Assembly (NCBI GenBank): GCA_902705865.1
Contig: CACSIO010000034.1
Span: 377,287-441,286 of the forward strand
From: BD1-7 clade bacterium
GTDB lineage: Bacteria; Pseudomonadota; Gammaproteobacteria; Pseudomonadales; DT-91
DNA: 64,000 nucleotides
Direction of reading: 5' to 3'
Shown in pieces: positions 45,407-54,633 of this stretch. The stretch's first letter is position 1, and the number at the start of each line of letters is the position of its first letter. The translations under genes and the position numbers were made by a program. Below the pieces are notes generated by a model. It ran no database searches and was not told where the DNA came from. It was given only the letters and a program-made list of their open reading frames with translations.

Positions 45407-46896
45407 TGCCCAAAACAGATTCTCCAGACCTACGTAGAATTGCCATCGAACCGGTAACCCGCGTTGAAGGTCACGGTAAAATAACCCTATTGGTCGATGA
45501 CGAGAATCACGTACACCAGGCACGTTTGCATATTACCGAGTTTCGCGGCTTTGAAAAATTCATTCAGGGTCGGCCCTATTGGGAATTACCGCTACTGGTA
45601 CAGCGCTTGTGTGGCATCTGCCCAGTGAGTCATCATCTGGCGGCAGGCAAGGCAATTGATGCTATTCATGGGGTAAAGACGCTCACGCCTGCAGCCCACA
45701 AGCTTCGCCAGTTACTGCACTGGGGCCAAGTTCTGCAGTCTCATGCATTACATTTTTTCACCCTAGCCTCACCAGATTTATTATTTGGTTACGACAGTGA
45801 CGTTGCGAAACGCAATTTCGTTGGTGTTATCAACGAGCACCCGGATATCGCACTACAAGGCATAAAGATTCGAAAATTTGGCCAGCAAGTCATTGAGGCA
45901 ATCACGGGCAAGCGCATCCACGGCATCGCTGCCGTACCCGGCGGCATGAATCAGCCATTGGAAAAAGCCGCAATTGCCAAATTAAGCAATGATATCGACG
46001 ACATTGTTGAGTGGTGCCAAAGTGCCGTCGACTTATCCAAGCGCTTATGCTTGAGCGATAACGATCTCTTTCGCAATTTTGCAGATTTACCATCGCCCTG
46101 CCTTTCTATAAATCGGCCAGACGGGGCGTTTGAACTGTACGATGGGCAAATACGTGTTCGCGATGCTGATGGCTCAATGATGTTTGATCAGTTTCCTTGC
46201 GACCGTTATTTCGACTTGATTCATGAAGAAGCACGAAACTGGTCTTACATGAAATTCCCCTATCTTGCCGATCAGCGTCAACAGGCAAATAACCCCGATA
46301 GCGGCTGGTATAAAGTCGGGCCCTTGGCACGAGTGAATAATTGCGACTTCTTCGATACCCCTCTGGCAGAGAGTTGCCGTCAGGATTTCATGCTAATAGC
46401 CGGGACCCCACTCTGCCATCTGAGCCTCGCCTACCATTGGGCAAGAATGATTGAAGCGCTTCATTGTGCCGAAGCCATTCAGCGTGTATTAAGAGACCCG
46501 GATTTAATGAGCCGCGATCTGATTACGCACGGTGAACGACAACCCTCCGGTATTGGCGTTATCGAAGCACCGCGCGGTACGTTATTTCATCACTATGAAG
46601 TTGATGATGACGATCGAGTGACAATGGCAAACTTGATTGTTTCGACTACCAGTAACAACTGGGCAATGAATCAAGCCATTTGTGATGTCGCCAACCAACA
46701 CCTGGACGGAAACACCATTGATGAAGGCCTGCTCAATCTTCTGGAAGTCGCTGTAAGAGCGTATGACCCGTGTTTGTCGTGCGCTACCCACGCTGTTGGC
46801 CAAATGCCCTTGATCGTTGAGTTACAGCACCTCAACGGCAAACGACTGCATGCCGTTAGCAAAGATTCAAGGGGGAACATACATGCACTTGCCTGA
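45406..46896 (+). CDS. hoxH: HoxH, NiFe catalytic subunit
   Basis: The 496-residue subunit holds the NiFe(CN)2CO centre. N-terminal motif EPVTRVEGHGK and the first ligand pair in QRLCGICPVSHH (near residue 66) are intact; the second pair is in DPCLSCATH (near 455), followed by a C-terminal extension of about 30 residues that HoxW should cut after the histidine. Together with HoxY it oxidises H2 or evolves it, coupled to NAD(H) by HoxFU. Confidence 0.96.
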   Translation: MPKTDSPDLRRIAIEPVTRVEGHGKITLLVDDENHVHQARLHITEFRGFEKFIQGRPYWELPLLVQRLCGICPVSHHLAAGKAIDAIHGVKTLTPAAHKLRQLLHWGQVLQSHALHFFTLASPDLLFGYDSDVAKRNFVGVINEHPDIALQGIKIRKFGQQVIEAITGKRIHGIAAVPGGMNQPLEKAAIAKLSNDIDDIVEWCQSAVDLSKRLCLSDNDLFRNFADLPSPCLSINRPDGAFELYDGQIRVRDADGSMMFDQFPCDRYFDLIHEEARNWSYMKFPYLADQRQQANNPDSGWYKVGPLARVNNCDFFDTPLAESCRQDFMLIAGTPLCHLSLAYHWARMIEALHCAEAIQRVLRDPDLMSRDLITHGERQPSGIGVIEAPRGTLFHHYEVDDDDRVTMANLIVSTTSNNWAMNQAICDVANQHLDGNTIDEGLLNLLEVAVRAYDPCLSCATHAVGQMPLIVELQHLNGKRLHAVSKDSRGNIHALA

Positions 46897-47422
46897 CCCG
46901 CTGCCGCACCTCGTTATTATTGGGTGTGGCAACCCAACACGCCAAGATGACGCAGCCGCGCCAATATTGCTTGAAGCTTTGCGAGAAAGCCTAGGGCATC
47001 GTAGCGATCATTACAGGCTGCGTTACATCGAAACACTGCAGCTAAACCCTGAAAATGCCTATGATTTACTGGGCGCTGACAAGGTAATTTTTATCGACTG
47101 CGGATTGATCGATACGCCGGTATTGTTCAAACCGATAATGCCAGAGACCAGCTGGCAATTGACCACCCATCAACAAACACCTGAAGCCATATTGGCAATG
47201 ACGTCCATGCTCTCAGATGAACCATTACCTGAATGTTTTCTACTGGCGATCCAAGGTAACGCATTTGAATTGGGAGAACCCCTCACCAGTGATTGCATTA
47301 ACCATCTTGATTTAGCCAAAACGCTGGTGACTCATCTGGTAAACATGCCCGACACCGCCAGTTGGCATAAAATTTGGCACCAAGAACACGGGGAGCGCTG
47401 TGCACGAAGTATCATTGGCTGA
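46883..47422 (+). CDS. hoxW: HoxW, endopeptidase for HoxH maturation
   Basis: The 179-residue protein belongs to the HyaD/HoxW hydrogenase maturation proteases. It has LVIIGCGNPTRQDDAA near the N-terminus, with the Asp that senses nickel, the VIFIDCGL strand and a later histidine in TTHQQTPEAIL. The ATG at 46883 has GGGGGAA five bases upstream and overlaps hoxH by 14 bases; the frame is also open further upstream. It is placed directly after the subunit it cuts. Confidence 0.9.
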   Translation: MHLPDPLPHLVIIGCGNPTRQDDAAAPILLEALRESLGHRSDHYRLRYIETLQLNPENAYDLLGADKVIFIDCGLIDTPVLFKPIMPETSWQLTTHQQTPEAILAMTSMLSDEPLPECFLLAIQGNAFELGEPLTSDCINHLDLAKTLVTHLVNMPDTASWHKIWHQEHGERCARSIIG

Positions 47423-47783
47423 AAACCTTATCGAATGTATCGAGCAACAAGCTCAGAAGAATCGATTTGAGCGCGTTGAAAAAATCAACGTTGAGGTGGG
47501 TGAGCTATCCTGCGTCGACCCCGGCGCCCTAGAATTTGCTCTACAAGCGTTGGCAGAAGGAACGGTGATTGAGGGCGCATCGCTTGAGATCGGCATCGTA
47601 CCCGGGCAACTTCAATGTCGAGCATGTAGACACACCTACCATGCAAATACCGTGTACACCCCCTGCCCTGAATGCCATCAAACCGGCAGCAAAAAAATCG
47701 GCGGTGATGATGCGCAGTTGATCGCCATCTATGTAGCAAACTGCGAAAATGAAACACCCGGCGAAAACTCCGCTATCAGATAG
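47400..47783 (+). CDS. hypA: HypA, nickel insertion protein
   Basis: The 127-residue protein starts with MHEVSLAE, giving the N-terminal nickel-binding Met-His-Glu, from a GTG codon preceded by GGGGAG. Zinc site: two CxxC pairs in LQCRACRHTYHANTVYTPCPEC. It overlaps hoxW by 23 bases and, with HypB, delivers Ni to HoxH. Confidence 0.96.
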   Translation: MHEVSLAENLIECIEQQAQKNRFERVEKINVEVGELSCVDPGALEFALQALAEGTVIEGASLEIGIVPGQLQCRACRHTYHANTVYTPCPECHQTGSKKIGGDDAQLIAIYVANCENETPGENSAIR

Positions 47784-47828
47784 CTAAGATAAACATCCAC
47801 TGGCAAAACCGGTGTAAGCGAGAATCCT

Positions 47829-48635
47829 ATGTGTACTACCTGCGGTTGCGATGGCGAAAAAATCACCCTAAAACCTGTTCATGCGACCTCGCCTGAAACA
47901 TGTGCGCACGCCGAACAACGTGTTTACACGCCAACCACCACCCTGCGTAAACTCGATGTCGGCACCTCTTTGATGGCCGCAAACCGCGCGGTCGCAGATG
48001 ATAATCGGGATAAACTTAGCCGCCGAAACATCCTCGCCATCAATTTACTGTCGAGCCCCGGCGCCGGTAAAACCAGCTTGCTGGTCAAAACCCTGACTGA
48101 TTGGCAGTCACCCGCTCCACGACAGGTTATTGAAGGTGACCAACAAACGGCGCACGACGCCGAGCGTATTGCATCAACCGGCACCCCGGCACTGCAAATT
48201 AATACGGGCAAGGGCTGCCACCTTGATAGCCGTATGATTCAAAGCGCATTACAGATGCAGCCAGCGTCGGATAACAGTGTGTTATTTATCGAAAACGTCG
48301 GTAATCTTGTTTGTCCGGCCAACTTTGATCTTGGTGAAACGCACAAAGTCGTCATATTATCCGTGGCCGAAGGCGATGATAAACCGTTGAAATACCCCGA
48401 TGCGTTCTATCATGCGAGCCTTATGATTATCAGCAAAACCGACTTACTGAACTATGTTGATTTTGATGTCGGCCGCTGCATCCAATATGCCCGCTCGATT
48501 AACGCGGGGATCAAAATCATTCAATTGTCTGTCAAAGACGGAAGTGGCCTATCTGACTGGCACCATTGGTTAGATCACCAGCTGGAAGCACTGCAACAAG
48601 CAGAATCGACTGAAATGACATCACGCGATGGATAG
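47829..48635 (+). CDS. hypB: HypB, GTPase for nickel insertion
   Basis: The 268-residue protein starts MCTTCGCDGE, the N-terminal high-affinity nickel motif. The G domain shows SSPGAGKTSLL (P-loop, near residue 75), EGDQQT, and SKTDLL for guanine binding. There is no long histidine-rich tract, so large nickel storage is unlikely. It lies 45 bases after hypA and ends the plus-strand operon. Confidence 0.96.
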   Translation: MCTTCGCDGEKITLKPVHATSPETCAHAEQRVYTPTTTLRKLDVGTSLMAANRAVADDNRDKLSRRNILAINLLSSPGAGKTSLLVKTLTDWQSPAPRQVIEGDQQTAHDAERIASTGTPALQINTGKGCHLDSRMIQSALQMQPASDNSVLFIENVGNLVCPANFDLGETHKVVILSVAEGDDKPLKYPDAFYHASLMIISKTDLLNYVDFDVGRCIQYARSINAGIKIIQLSVKDGSGLSDWHHWLDHQLEALQQAESTEMTSRDG

Positions 48636-48708
48636 CGCTTAGTTGCCATCAAACCCGCGGCCATTACGATAGATCGACAATTCAAAGTCGACATCTTAGG
48701 AGATACCT

Positions 48709-49887
48709 ATGACACGTTCATTTTACCCACCCCAACGCACACTGATGGGGCCCGGACCTTCAGATGTTTCTCCACGCGTTCTCGAAGCGCTGGCTCGCCC
48801 CACCATTGGGCATTTGGACCCGTTGTTTATTGAGCTGATGGATAGCATAAAAACCCTGCTTCAATACGTGTTTAAAACCCAAAATGCACTAACCCTACCG
48901 ATTTCTGCCCCCGGCTCTGCAGGTATGGAAACGTGTTTTGTTAATCTAGTTGAGCCCGGCGATACCGTCGTCATCTGCCAAAACGGTGTATTTGGCGGCC
49001 GCATGCGTGAAAACGTCGTTCGTGCTGGCGGTATTGCGATAATGGTAGAAGACGAATGGGGGCGAGCTGTGTCGCCTGAGAAACTCGAAGAGGCATTACG
49101 TAACAACCCAGAAACTTCAATAGTTGCCTTTGTCCATGCGGAAACATCAACCGGTGCTCAAAGTGACGCAAAAACCTTATGCGCAATCGCGAAGCAATTT
49201 GACTGCCTTACGATTGTCGATACAGTGACATCACTCGGTGGCAGCATGCTCGAGATCGACAATTGGCAGATAGATGCTGCGTATTCAGGTACGCAAAAGT
49301 GTCTCTCGTGTGTACCGGGGATTTCGCCAATTACGCTGAGCACGGCCGCCATTGATAAGATCAAAAACCGAAAAACCCAAGTCCAGAGCTGGTTTCTCGA
49401 TCTTGAACTCATCATGGGATATTGGATTGGCGGCGGCAAGCGAGCCTATCACCACACTGCGCCAGTTAACGCGATGTACGCGTTGCATGAATCACTGGTT
49501 TTGGTCAAAGAAGAAGGGTTAGAAAACGCTTGGAATCGCCATTACCAAAATCACCTAACATTGAAAGCCGGACTGGATGCCATCGGGCTTGATTTGATCG
49601 TTCCCGAAAACGAACGACTGGCACAACTCAATGCCGTTAAAATCCCTGATGGCGTTAATGATCTGGCAGTAAGGCAACAATTGCTGGCCGATTATAGCCT
49701 TGAGATCGGCGCGGGGCTTGGCAGCCTCGCAGGCAAAGTATGGCGCATCGGTTTGATGGGACATGCCAGCCGCAAAGAGAATATTCTGCTTTGTTTGGCC
49801 GCGCTCGAAAGCACGCTAAAACATCAAGGGGCAACAATCGGTAGTGGTGGCGTCGAGGCCGCCATGGCGCATTTACGCGCGCGCTAG
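48709..49887 (+). CDS. Class V aminotransferase (alanine/serine-glyoxylate aminotransferase family)
   Basis: The 392-residue PLP enzyme starts RTLMGPGPSDVSPRVLEALARPTIGHLDP, the typical glyoxylate aminotransferase opening. The PLP lysine is in YSGTQKCLSCVPG (near residue 197), and VDTVTSLGG carries the Asp that contacts the ring nitrogen. It would convert glyoxylate to glycine using Ser or Ala. TAGGAG lies before the ATG. It sits 73 bases after hypB on the same strand, possibly by chance. An isocitrate lyase gene that would supply glyoxylate is 6 kb away. Confidence 0.87.
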   Translation: MTRSFYPPQRTLMGPGPSDVSPRVLEALARPTIGHLDPLFIELMDSIKTLLQYVFKTQNALTLPISAPGSAGMETCFVNLVEPGDTVVICQNGVFGGRMRENVVRAGGIAIMVEDEWGRAVSPEKLEEALRNNPETSIVAFVHAETSTGAQSDAKTLCAIAKQFDCLTIVDTVTSLGGSMLEIDNWQIDAAYSGTQKCLSCVPGISPITLSTAAIDKIKNRKTQVQSWFLDLELIMGYWIGGGKRAYHHTAPVNAMYALHESLVLVKEEGLENAWNRHYQNHLTLKAGLDAIGLDLIVPENERLAQLNAVKIPDGVNDLAVRQQLLADYSLEIGAGLGSLAGKVWRIGLMGHASRKENILLCLAALESTLKHQGATIGSGGVEAAMAHLRAR

Positions 49888-49907
49888 TCGTAATACGCCT
49901 AGAGGTA

Positions 49908-49924
49908 GCTCTCAATCAGAGAGC
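49908..49924. other. Small hairpin between convergent genes
   Basis: GCTCTC-AATCA-GAGAGC has a six-base-pair stem between the convergent aminotransferase and double-cupin genes. No T run follows on either strand, so termination is only possible. Confidence 0.3.
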
Positions 49925-49937
49925 CATGCACTCAGGG

Positions 49938-50618
49938 TCATTCGCCGAAATGACCCGTTTTCACCCAAGCCAGCAAATTTTCAGAGACATAACGCTCGGT
50001 GCCCGCATTCGGGCTGCGAATCCAGGCTCCACGCCCATACTCGCCATACTCATCGTTCATACGTCCGTGTAAAATGTATATCTCTTCGCCATGACGGTCG
50101 GCAACCATACGCAGGTTCACCCCTGCGTTAACGCGCAGCATATACACTTGTTCGTCACCAAACTGATGGAGTGGCCGCTTTTGCATGCCCTCACTCAGCG
50201 TTTGCCAATCGTCTGAATGGGTATCGGCAACAACGTGTGAGGTATCTCCTTCGTCAAACTGATGTAACTTTACCAATATCTCGCACCCATCTTCGCTAAA
50301 AGGTGCATGTCGAAATCCTTCTGGATTACGAAAATACGTTCCCGCGCCATAATTGCCCGTTTCATCGCTAAAGGTTCCCCTTAGCACCAGAATCTCCTCG
50401 CCACCTGGATGGTCGTGGGCATGAAAGCTCGCCCCCGGGTCATATCGCACGATACTGGTTGCATGACCCTGCTCCGCATCTTCACGCGCCAGCGGTTTAC
50501 GCCAGACGCCGGGCTTAGGGCTCGCGAGCCACTGGGATACAAGCGTATCAATAGCGATACGCTGGTCGAAATCCATATTTAACGGAAGTTTTAACGTCGA
50601 TGGTGTATTAGGCGTCAT
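49938..50618 (-). CDS. Double-cupin protein (ChrR-like cupin)
   Basis: The 226-residue protein has two cupin domains. The first shows FHAHDHPGGEEILVLRGTFSDE (near residues 65-86), with histidines and a glutamate for metal binding and the GTYFRNPEGFRH second motif. The second (near 170-215) shows DRHGEEIYILHGRMNDEYG with fewer metal ligands. The cupin resembles the C-terminal domain of ChrR anti-sigma factors, but no zinc anti-sigma domain is present. CAGG lies before the ATG. Function unknown. Confidence 0.78.
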   Translation of the reverse strand: MTPNTPSTLKLPLNMDFDQRIAIDTLVSQWLASPKPGVWRKPLAREDAEQGHATSIVRYDPGASFHAHDHPGGEEILVLRGTFSDETGNYGAGTYFRNPEGFRHAPFSEDGCEILVKLHQFDEGDTSHVVADTHSDDWQTLSEGMQKRPLHQFGDEQVYMLRVNAGVNLRMVADRHGEEIYILHGRMNDEYGEYGRGAWIRSPNAGTERYVSENLLAWVKTGHFGE

Positions 50619-50692
50619 GTAAAAACCTGGCCATTTAATCTCAGCCCTCTTTTAACAGAAAAATCTATCAACGTTGGGCCCAAATTCGTTAG

Positions 50693-50709
50693 ATGAATTA
50701 ACAATTCAT
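50693..50709. promoter_or_regulatory. Perfect dyad upstream of the double-cupin gene
   Basis: ATGAATT-AAC-AATTCAT has perfect seven-base arms. It lies 75 bases upstream of the double-cupin start codon, in the gap to the NTF2-like gene, where an operator would be expected. Confidence 0.35.
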
Positions 50710-50825
50710 TGTACGAACAATCAGGATGGAGCGACAGGTCTAGAATGCCCTGCCGGCCCAACAACTACTCTCTGTCACATCCTTTCATAATTCGATGATC
50801 GATGTGCAGTCTACAGAGTCTGACA

Positions 50826-51233
50826 TCATAGTGTTCGTTCCGATTCGTCGATCGACAAATCATTGATGCTGGCAATACGTTCACGCATTAACCCATCATC
50901 ATCGAACTCCCAGAGCTCGTTACCGTAAGAGCGATACCATTGCCCGCTAGCATCACGCCACTCGTAATAGAATGTCACGGCAATGCGATTGCCAGTGTAA
51001 GACCACAGTGTTTTTTTAAGCTTGTAGTCCAGTTCACGCTGCCATTTTCCAGACAAAAACGCCTGAATTTCTTCGCGGCCTCGCAGAAACGTATCTCGGT
51101 TGCGCCAGCGAGAATCCGGGGTATATGCCAGTGAAACCGTCTTCGCGTCTCGGGTGTTCCACGCATCTTCAGCAGCTTGTACTTTAGCGCGAGCAGTTTC
51201 TTCATTGAATGGGGGTAAAGGTGGGCGACTCAT
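50826..51233 (-). CDS. NTF2-like protein (DUF1348 family)
   Basis: The 135-residue single-domain protein has the cone-shaped NTF2-like fold pattern: [37 protein letters not shown] then [23 protein letters not shown]. This matches the DUF1348 group, which lacks a known reaction. GGAGG lies six bases before the ATG. A good sigma-54 promoter lies 74 bases upstream, facing the divergent sigma-54 activator gene, so its expression is probably switched by that activator. Confidence 0.85.
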   Translation of the reverse strand: MSRPPLPPFNEETARAKVQAAEDAWNTRDAKTVSLAYTPDSRWRNRDTFLRGREEIQAFLSGKWQRELDYKLKKTLWSYTGNRIAVTFYYEWRDASGQWYRSYGNELWEFDDDGLMRERIASINDLSIDESERTL

Positions 51234-51306
51234 GGTATTCCTCCGCCATCAGGCTTTGATTGTTCTTACTGAGATAGAGTGGTAGCCTCATCTCTGCGCT
51301 AGACAT

Positions 51307-51322
51307 AGCCAAAGTCATGCCA
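51307..51322 (-). promoter_or_regulatory. Sigma-54 promoter (-24/-12) of the NTF2-like gene
   Basis: On the minus strand TGGCATGACTTTGGCT fits TGGCAC-N5-TTGCW with GG and GC at the exact spacing and two mismatches at less strict positions. It lies 74 bases upstream of the NTF2-like start and beside a gene for a sigma-54 activator. Confidence 0.7.
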
Positions 51323-51367
51323 CATTAATATATCTTTAATATTCAGCACGTTAGGCGACACCCGCCA

Positions 51368-51383
51368 TCTCAGATATCTGAGA
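51368..51383. promoter_or_regulatory. Perfect 16-bp palindrome, likely activator-binding site
   Basis: TCTCAGATATCTGAGA is a perfect palindrome. Its centre lies about 60 bases upstream of the sigma-54 promoter and about 63 bases before the divergent activator gene. That is a suitable place for an upstream activating sequence that might also allow autoregulation. Confidence 0.6.
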
Positions 51384-51438
51384 CTGACAAATAACTGAAA
51401 CATTACTCTCAATATTTTGGACTTGGAAACTTCGATAT

Positions 51439-53238
51439 ATGACGGTACGGATCACCAACAACCCCCTTTGCATGGCCCAATTCGACTTTGAGTTAACACT
51501 GATCAGTATCAGCAACAATTGGTACGACAAACTCAACAAAGGGCTGGCAGCGGTCGATATTACACACCTCGTTCAACCCGAAGATGTTGAACGGGTAAAG
51601 AACCACTTAATCGCCGTTGCCGAAGATTCCGCAACAGATCCTTTTATCGCCGTCAATCTGAAGGGCTGTGGCGACAGTGCGCGTGTATTCGCCTGGTTAG
51701 ACGCACTGCAACAAGATAAGGTCATCAACCTGCTTTCAATGACCAGTGAGCAAATCGACAGCGCCCATGTTATCCGACGCCTGAAAAACCAGAACGAACT
51801 CATACTTAAAGCGGCTGGCGAAGGTATCTATGGCCTTGACGCCAATGGCAAAGCCACTTTCGCCAACGAAGCTTCAACACGCATACTGGGCTGGGATCAC
51901 AAAGAAATCATTGGCGAAAAGCTACATGCACACCACCACCATTCTCACGCTGACGGCAGCAATTACGCTCAAGAAGACTGCAAAATCTACGCAGCGATAG
52001 CCGATGGCACCGAACACCGCGTTGAAGACGAAGTGTTTTGGCACAAAGACGGGCACCCTGTTCCCGTTGAGTATATTTCCAGCCCTATTATCGAAGCAGG
52101 AAAAATCGAGGGGGCCGTGGTTCTATTTCGCGATATTTCTGAACGCCTGACGTTCGAACAACAGCGCGAAAGCGACTTCCGAGAGATAAAAAAACTCAAA
52201 GAAGAACTCGAACAAGAGCGCGACTATCTGCGTGACGAGATCAATATCCAAAAGAACTTTGGTGAAATTGTTGGCAGCAGTTTGTCGTTGCAACGAACCC
52301 TGCAACAGATTGAAGCCGTCGCTAACACCCCTTCTAGCGTATTGGTTTTAGGCGAATCGGGTGTCGGTAAAGAAATGTTCGCGCGTGCAATTCATAATCA
52401 CAGCCCACGCAAAAACGGCCCCATGGTCAAAGTTAATTGCGCATCAATTCCACAAGATTTATTCGAAAGTGAGTTCTTTGGGCATGTAAAAGGCTCATTT
52501 ACAGGGGCGCACCGGGATCGAGTAGGACGCCTACAGCTTGCCAATGGAGGCACGTTATTTCTCGACGAAGTTGGTGAGATCCCCCTCGACCTACAAGGCA
52601 AGTTACTACGTGCATTGCAAGAGCAGGAGTTCGAGCGCGTTGGAGACGAATCTACCATCAAAGTTGATGTTCGCATCGTGGCCGCAACCAATAAAGACTT
52701 GTTAGCTGAAGCAGAAGCGGGTCGTTTCCGCGAGGACCTTTACTATCGGCTTAGCGTGTTCCCCATAACCGTGCCGCCACTACGAGAACGACAAGCTGAT
52801 ATCGGCGTACTTGCACGGCACTTTCTGACGCTGACATGCAACGACTTCGGCAGAGACCCCGTCGTAATAACTAAAAGCCAAGTAAAAGCACTTGAAAAAT
52901 ACAATTGGCCCGGAAATATTCGAGAGCTAAAAAACGTCATTGAACGTGCTGTTATCATGAGCACAGACAGAAAGCTCAGACTCGATCTTGCGATGCCCTC
53001 ACTGATGGGTGCCGAAATCATTGAGAGAAACACCGACGAATGCACTGACAGCAATATTGGATCAGTAGATGATCAAGTTTTAACCGAAGCCCAAATGATA
53101 GCGTTCCAGCGTGGCAATATTGAACGCGCAATGAAAGCCTGCAACAATAAAATCGCAGGCAAAAACGGTGCCGCTGCACGACTAGGTCTCAAGCCATCAA
53201 CGCTTACCTATCGAATGCAGCAATTGGGGTTGAAGTAA
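51439..53238 (+). CDS. Sigma-54-dependent transcriptional activator with PAS domain
   Basis: The 599-residue protein has an N-terminal region without known domain (1-110), a PAS domain (about 112-235: IYGLDANGKATFANEASTRILGW, with His- and Cys-containing HAHHHHSHADGS..YAQEDC), a short coiled coil (about 240-270), an AAA+ domain (Walker A GESGVGKE near 304; GSFTGAH, a variant of GAFTGA, near 352; FLDEVGEIP as Walker B), and a Fis-type helix-turn-helix at the C-terminus (NGAAARLGLKPSTLTYRMQQL). It probably drives the divergent NTF2-like gene. The signal is unknown. Confidence 0.93.
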   Translation: MTVRITNNPLCMAQFDFELTLISISNNWYDKLNKGLAAVDITHLVQPEDVERVKNHLIAVAEDSATDPFIAVNLKGCGDSARVFAWLDALQQDKVINLLSMTSEQIDSAHVIRRLKNQNELILKAAGEGIYGLDANGKATFANEASTRILGWDHKEIIGEKLHAHHHHSHADGSNYAQEDCKIYAAIADGTEHRVEDEVFWHKDGHPVPVEYISSPIIEAGKIEGAVVLFRDISERLTFEQQRESDFREIKKLKEELEQERDYLRDEINIQKNFGEIVGSSLSLQRTLQQIEAVANTPSSVLVLGESGVGKEMFARAIHNHSPRKNGPMVKVNCASIPQDLFESEFFGHVKGSFTGAHRDRVGRLQLANGGTLFLDEVGEIPLDLQGKLLRALQEQEFERVGDESTIKVDVRIVAATNKDLLAEAEAGRFREDLYYRLSVFPITVPPLRERQADIGVLARHFLTLTCNDFGRDPVVITKSQVKALEKYNWPGNIRELKNVIERAVIMSTDRKLRLDLAMPSLMGAEIIERNTDECTDSNIGSVDDQVLTEAQMIAFQRGNIERAMKACNNKIAGKNGAAARLGLKPSTLTYRMQQLGLK

Positions 53239-53255
53239 CAGAAACAACACACCAC

Positions 53256-53759
53256 CTACGCAGAAAACTCACTATCATCGATGGTGATGGAGCACTGCTG
53301 ATCAAGTTGCAAAACCTGCAGCATGCGTCCGTTAGCGATAAGCCCTCCGATAATGGCGCTCGCCTCAACGATCTCTTCTGTCGTAAAAGACGCATTCAGA
53401 CGCACAAAAAACGCGTCATCAATATTAAGATGCTCTGTCGCGTAGCGTTCTGCGTATTCCGCAAGTAGCGCTTCTCGATCTGACAATTCACTACTAGTGC
53501 GCCAATCAATGACTGCCTGATAAAATTCTTCAGTAACACCCTCTTCACGCAACTCTGGAAATCTGAAACCCAAACAGATCTGACACTGATTCAGATCAGC
53601 GACGCGCATGCGTATCGCCTCACGCTCACGCATGCTAATGACACTTTGGGTATAGATGGAACCAGATACCGCCGCTAACGCATGCGCTGTTGGCGATGGT
53701 ATTGAAAATAATCGCTCAGCTTCACTGCCACTACCTTCCGGGATTTTTATCCTTGCCAT
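53256..53759 (-). CDS. Carboxymuconolactone decarboxylase/AhpD-like protein
   Basis: The 167-residue all-helical protein carries the CxxC redox motif in LNQCQICLGFR (near residue 60), preceded by EREAIRMRVADL. AhpD-like proteins reduce peroxiredoxin systems or act as disulphide reductases. The usual downstream histidine is not evident. GAAGG lies five bases before the ATG. It is convergent with the sigma-54 activator gene, with 17 bases between. Confidence 0.82.
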   Translation of the reverse strand: MARIKIPEGSGSEAERLFSIPSPTAHALAAVSGSIYTQSVISMREREAIRMRVADLNQCQICLGFRFPELREEGVTEEFYQAVIDWRTSSELSDREALLAEYAERYATEHLNIDDAFFVRLNASFTTEEIVEASAIIGGLIANGRMLQVLQLDQQCSITIDDSEFSA

Positions 53760-53951
53760 AAGTCCTTCTCAACTAATAATACCGAACACCCACAAAAGGT
53801 TACTTATAGTGACTGTTAAAGTCACATTACTTTTAACATAACTAAGTAGTCCGCAGAATAAATACTAACGCCCATTAAATGCCGCCATAAAAATGCTTCT
53901 AACACTATATAAATAACACCCCAGACAACTAACACATTATCTACTAACCTT

Positions 53952-53965
53952 TTGATCGATATTAA
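53952..53965 (+). promoter_or_regulatory. FNR/ANR-like box upstream of the second usp gene
   Basis: TTGAT-CGAT-ATTAA matches the FNR/ANR consensus TTGAT-N4-ATCAA at nine of ten positions. It is 136 bases before the universal stress protein start. The 341-bp gap 53760-54100 also holds a possible 31-codon frame. Confidence 0.5.
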
Positions 53966-53990
53966 TTTGCGTGTTTTCGAGAGTGTTAGC

Positions 53991-54086
53991 ATGAACCAAC
54001 AACAACAATACGCGTCTATTCAATTAAGGGCGTCCAATAAGTCATTGCCAGACCGACATAAGATCAGCCCTGAGCAAACGAAATAA
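53991..54086 (+). CDS. Possible 31-residue leader ORF before the usp gene
   Basis: ATG to TAA encodes a 31-residue peptide starting MNQQQQYASIQ and ends 14 bases before the usp gene start. GAGAG lies 11 bases upstream of its ATG. If the FNR-like box activates from the usual -41 position, transcription would start near 54000, inside this frame, which argues against it. No homologue known. Confidence 0.3.
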   Translation: MNQQQQYASIQLRASNKSLPDRHKISPEQTK

Positions 54087-54100
54087 TCAAGGAGTTCACC

Positions 54101-54547
54101 ATGCAAATTGTATTAGCTGCTGTAGATTTTGAATCCATGGAAGCCAGCAAAACAGTGATTGAAAAGGCCCGTGCCTTTGCGCATCCTGCAGATGCCGAAC
54201 TGCACCTTATTCATGTTGCTCCGCCCGTCACCTCTTCGTATACAGCCGCATTAACATTGGGGATTTTAGGGGACGAACTGAAAGAAATAACCAATCAGAA
54301 CGAAACTGCCGCACGCAAGTTATTACTAGAACTCGGTGGCGATGACATCCTTACGGAAAACTGCCATGTCGTTATCGGCAACCCAGCAAATAGACTTTAT
54401 GCGGTAGCGCATAGAATTGGTGCCGATATTGTTATCATCGGCAACAACCATCACAGCGGCATGCATGTAGGCTCAGTCGCCCATAAGCTTGTTCACCTTG
54501 CGAAGTTCGATTTATATATCGTCAATACACACTCTGAAAAAGACTAA
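54101..54547 (+). CDS. Universal stress protein, UspA family
   Basis: The 148-residue protein has N-terminal MQIVLAAVDFES and the strand ADAELHLIHVAPPV. The C-terminal loop GNNHHSGMHVGSVAHKLVHLA departs from the G-x2-G-x9-G-S/T ATP motif, so ATP binding is uncertain. AAGGAG lies seven bases before the ATG. An FNR/ANR-like box upstream suggests induction at low oxygen, as for several pseudomonad usp genes. Confidence 0.9.
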   Translation: MQIVLAAVDFESMEASKTVIEKARAFAHPADAELHLIHVAPPVTSSYTAALTLGILGDELKEITNQNETAARKLLLELGGDDILTENCHVVIGNPANRLYAVAHRIGADIVIIGNNHHSGMHVGSVAHKLVHLAKFDLYIVNTHSEKD

Positions 54548-54633
54548 TTTACATCAGGTTTTGCATATTCGAAAATCACGCTAATCTAGGTCTTTCGGCC
54601 AACGTGTACTTTAGACACTATCGTTCCCGCCGA

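Noticed and set aside
49908..49924. Terminator for the class V aminotransferase gene
   Set aside because: The stem is short and no T run follows, so it is listed only as a hairpin.
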